Positions 62,424-64,000 of a stretch of 64,000 nucleotides of DNA are shown here, piece by piece. Origin of the DNA: an uncultured Eubacteriales bacterium (lineage in GTDB: Bacteria > Bacillota > Clostridia > Christensenellales > Aristaeellaceae); contig CADCJO010000003.1 of the NCBI GenBank assembly GCA_902801765.1, positions 1-64,000 of the forward strand. The letters are read 5' to 3'. Each line of letters begins with the position of its first letter. Position 1 is the first letter of the stretch. Below the pieces are notes generated by a model that saw nothing but the letters and a program-made list of their open reading frames with translations, was not told the origin of the DNA and made no database searches. A program made the translations under genes and the position numbers.

Positions 62424-62516
62424 AGTTCTAAGTTCCAAGTTCCATGTTCTAAGCAAAATCGTGTTTCCAATTTGTCTGCTGATTAGCTTAGGACTTGAAA
62501 CTTAGAACTTGGAGCT
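62424..62516. repeat. Low-complexity inverted repeat between TIGR01906 and tsaD genes
   Basis: TTCTAAGTTCCAAGTTCCAT faces GACTTGAAACTTAGAACTTG (62487-62516). The right arm encodes the last four codons and stop of the TIGR01906 gene. Confidence 0.6.
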
Positions 62517-63194
62517 TTTCTTTATTCTCGAGGTTGCCACGATCACCAGCGCCATCATGATGAGCACCGGCAGCATGGATTTGAGGATTTCCACCACGTA
62601 CCAGGTGAAGAACGGCAGGGGCATGAGGGCCAGGAGCACGTCGGTGTTGGGGTTCAGCAACCACAGGTCGTTGGCAAAGGCGACCTTGTGGAACGTGACG
62701 AACAGGCCGTCGAAGTTCACGATGCCCCACACCGCCAGCGCCGAGGCAAACAAAAGCAAAAACAGCGCGGAGTGGGAAAAGCCGCGCACCGCATCCATCA
62801 GCATCCGGGGCTGCTCCTGCTTTTGCAGGAAATACAGCAGCGAAAGTGCCGCAATCACCAGCCCGCCGCCCGCGTACCGGGCCGCTTTCAGGAACCCCAC
62901 GATGCCCCGGACGTCGGAAAGGTGGGCGTTTTCCTTATCGGAAAAGGCGTTGACCCATTCACCGGTTTCGGGGTCTTTAATCTGCGTCACCGGCGTTTTC
63001 CCGTCCAGGTATTGGCACAGGCCGTGGGCATAGTCTCCGTACCGAGACGTGGGCGCGCCCAGATGCGCCGTCTGGGAAAATTGCAGAAAGCCCTGCTTCA
63101 TCAGGGCTTCATTGGTCACCGCCGTCGCCGCGATGGAGCAGAGCATCGAGAGCCAGGCAGTAAGGCCGATCAGGAAGTAAAAAATTCGTTTCAT
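62502..63194 (-). CDS. TIGR01906 family integral membrane protein
   Basis: The 230-residue protein has an N-terminal helix (IFYFLIGLTAWLSMLCSIAA), an external loop with FSDKENAHLSDVRG and three further helices (VIAALSLLYFL, ALFLLLFASALAVWGI, LPVLIMMALVIVAT), matching the TIGR01906/DUF1461 pattern seen in Firmicutes. No clear ribosome site precedes the ATG at 63194. The function is unknown. Confidence 0.8.
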   Translation of the reverse strand: MKRIFYFLIGLTAWLSMLCSIAATAVTNEALMKQGFLQFSQTAHLGAPTSRYGDYAHGLCQYLDGKTPVTQIKDPETGEWVNAFSDKENAHLSDVRGIVGFLKAARYAGGGLVIAALSLLYFLQKQEQPRMLMDAVRGFSHSALFLLLFASALAVWGIVNFDGLFVTFHKVAFANDLWLLNPNTDVLLALMPLPFFTWYVVEILKSMLPVLIMMALVIVATSRIKKSSKF

Positions 63195-63261
63195 AGTTTT
63201 TATTTTAGGGTTTGGGGAATAGATACAGCTTTGTCATCTTGAACGAAGGAGCCCCTCCGCT

Positions 63262-63713
63262 GTCATCCCGACCGAAGGTGAGTGGGACGCGAACCGCAGT
63301 GGAGGGACCTGAGAGCAACAACCCCATTGCTGTTACATCATATCCGACAGCAGAATTTCCTTCCATTCCGGATTGGCTGTTTCAACCAGTCCATTCTTTT
63401 TCGCCCTTGACCATTTCTTTAACTGCTTTTCCCGTTCAAGGGCAGCGCCGACATCTTCAAACTGTTCAAAGTACACCAGCTTGTGCACACGGTATTGCTT
63501 TGTAAATCCTTCGATCATACCGCTTTTATGCTCGTACACTCTTCGTATAAGATCATTCGTCACCCCGATGTACATAGCATTTCCGTTGTAACTGGTAAGA
63601 ATATAAACGAAAAAGTGGTATTCCCGCATCGTTATATCCTTTCGCTGGTGCAAAGAGTTTCTCTCAGGTCCCTCGACTCCGTTTCGCTCTCGCTCCACTC
63701 CGCTCGGGATGAC
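63262..63713. mobile_element. 452-bp GIY-YIG element, copy B
   Basis: The left end is GTCATCCCGACCGAAGG and the right end TCCGCTCGGGATGAC, giving inverted repeats of the same layout as copy A and the same total length. A related half-motif GTCATCTTGAACGAAGG stands just left of it (63231). It lies between the TIGR01906 gene and prfB. Confidence 0.78.
63333..63629 (-). CDS. GIY-YIG domain nuclease, element copy B
   Basis: This 98-residue paralogue of the copy A protein begins MREYHFFVYILTSYNGNAMY and keeps IGVTNDLIRRVYEHK, the Glu-bearing ALEREKQLKKWSR helix and KNGLVE. Both copies being intact, with mostly conservative changes, suggests selection or recent duplication. AAAGGAT precedes the ATG at 63629; an ORF extension to 63791 reads through the inverted repeat and is rejected. 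Confidence 0.9.
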   Translation of the reverse strand: MREYHFFVYILTSYNGNAMYIGVTNDLIRRVYEHKSGMIEGFTKQYRVHKLVYFEQFEDVGAALEREKQLKKWSRAKKNGLVETANPEWKEILLSDMM

Positions 63714-63795
63714 AAAATCAGTTGAATGATAACATGTTTGTCTGTCTGTTTCAAAGCACACAGCATACCACTTTGTACTCTGCACTCTCATGCTC
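63714..63795. repeat. Homologous flank of GIY-YIG element copy B
   Basis: It is similar to 61265-61347 over its length (ATGTTTGTCTGTCTGTTTCA, then AAAGCACACAG, then TGTACTCTGCACTCT). It ends at the prfB stop codon. Confidence 0.7.
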
Positions 63796-64000
63796 TTATT
63801 GCATTTTCAGGTACGCCGTGGTAAACCCTTCCAGATTCCCGTCCATCACGTCGTCAATATTGCCGGACTCGAAGCCTGTGCGGTGATCCTTGACCATGGT
63901 GTAGGGCTGGAACACGTAGGAGCGGATCTGGCTGCCCCATTCGATCTTCTTCATTTCGCCCTTGATGTCGGCCATTTCCTGTTCCTTGGCGCGCTCGCGC
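63796..64000 (-). CDS. prfB: Peptide chain release factor 2, C-terminal part
   Basis: The gene runs off the right edge; 67 codons and the stop are visible. [40 protein letters not shown] and [13 protein letters not shown] match the RF2 C-terminus (RF1 has a different ending). RF2 releases peptides at UGA and UAA. The usual in-frame UGA frameshift near its start lies outside the window. Confidence 0.93.
   Translation of the reverse strand, partial: RERAKEQEMADIKGEMKKIEWGSQIRSYVFQPYTMVKDHRTGFESGNIDDVMDGNLEGFTTAYLKMQ

Overview
The window (about 60% GC by eye) reads as a chromosomal segment of a spore-forming, Gram-positive-type anaerobe of the class Clostridia. The support is spoIVA, a SpoIID-domain protein, a Spo0A-family regulator, a T-box leader, an L10 leader, sigma-A-type promoters, AGGAGG ribosome binding sites, and a short-form HisG paired with HisZ. 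I cannot name the genus; a gut or rumen Christensenellales/Oscillospirales-type lineage is a guess from gene content.

Layout. 0-8 kb (minus strand): a secreted oligopeptide-type binding protein, spoIVA, an MNT/HEPN toxin-antitoxin pair, a T-box-controlled cysE-cysS operon and a DUF362 ferredoxin. 8-16 kb: a large secreted SH3/peptidoglycan-binding protein, tex, then an eroded stretch with a frameshifted URO-D-family gene, a remnant of a serine-dehydratase-like gene, and intact cyuA. 16-24 kb: a GH43 glycosidase, a YunG/C_GCAxxG_C_C fusion, tRNA-Arg(CCG), a membrane-anchored PQQ propeller and a SpoIID/SH3 protein. 24-29 kb: a Spo0A-like regulator coupled to a split ThrE exporter, YhhN, and murC. 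29-39 kb: prmA and the complete hisZGDCBHAF(IE) operon. 39-49 kb: hemW with a coupled membrane protein, a 2-hydroxyacid dehydrogenase, a SWIM/SNF2 helicase, rplJ-rplL with its L10 leader, and a GH13 amylase. 49-64 kb: a second SH3/peptidoglycan-binding protein sharing the C-terminal domain of the first, a repeat nest, then ftsZ, ftsA, ftsQ, murA, an ABC exporter, tsaD, a TIGR01906 membrane protein and the end of prfB.

The intergenic DNA is unusually rich in mobile-looking repeats. Two 452-bp elements each carry a GIY-YIG nuclease gene between long inverted repeats that begin GTCATCCCGA. Two 138/139-bp ORF-less elements with the same ends lie upstream of prmA and inside the his operon. Four copies of a GGGGGAAACCGCTCTTTGG palindrome, two TA-flanked MITE-like elements, an inverted pair of hairpin repeats and a cloverleaf-shaped 125-nt structure make up most of the rest. 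Several of these repeats sit exactly at stop codons.

The main candidates for undescribed biology are the GIY-YIG inverted-repeat element with its non-autonomous derivatives, and a C-terminal GHxCxHF domain (possibly a divergent L,D-transpeptidase) shared by two large secreted proteins. Further candidates are a Spo0A homologue with an apparently dead receiver domain, and a dnaX-type A AAA AAG slippery site placed exactly where a URO-D-family gene changes frame.
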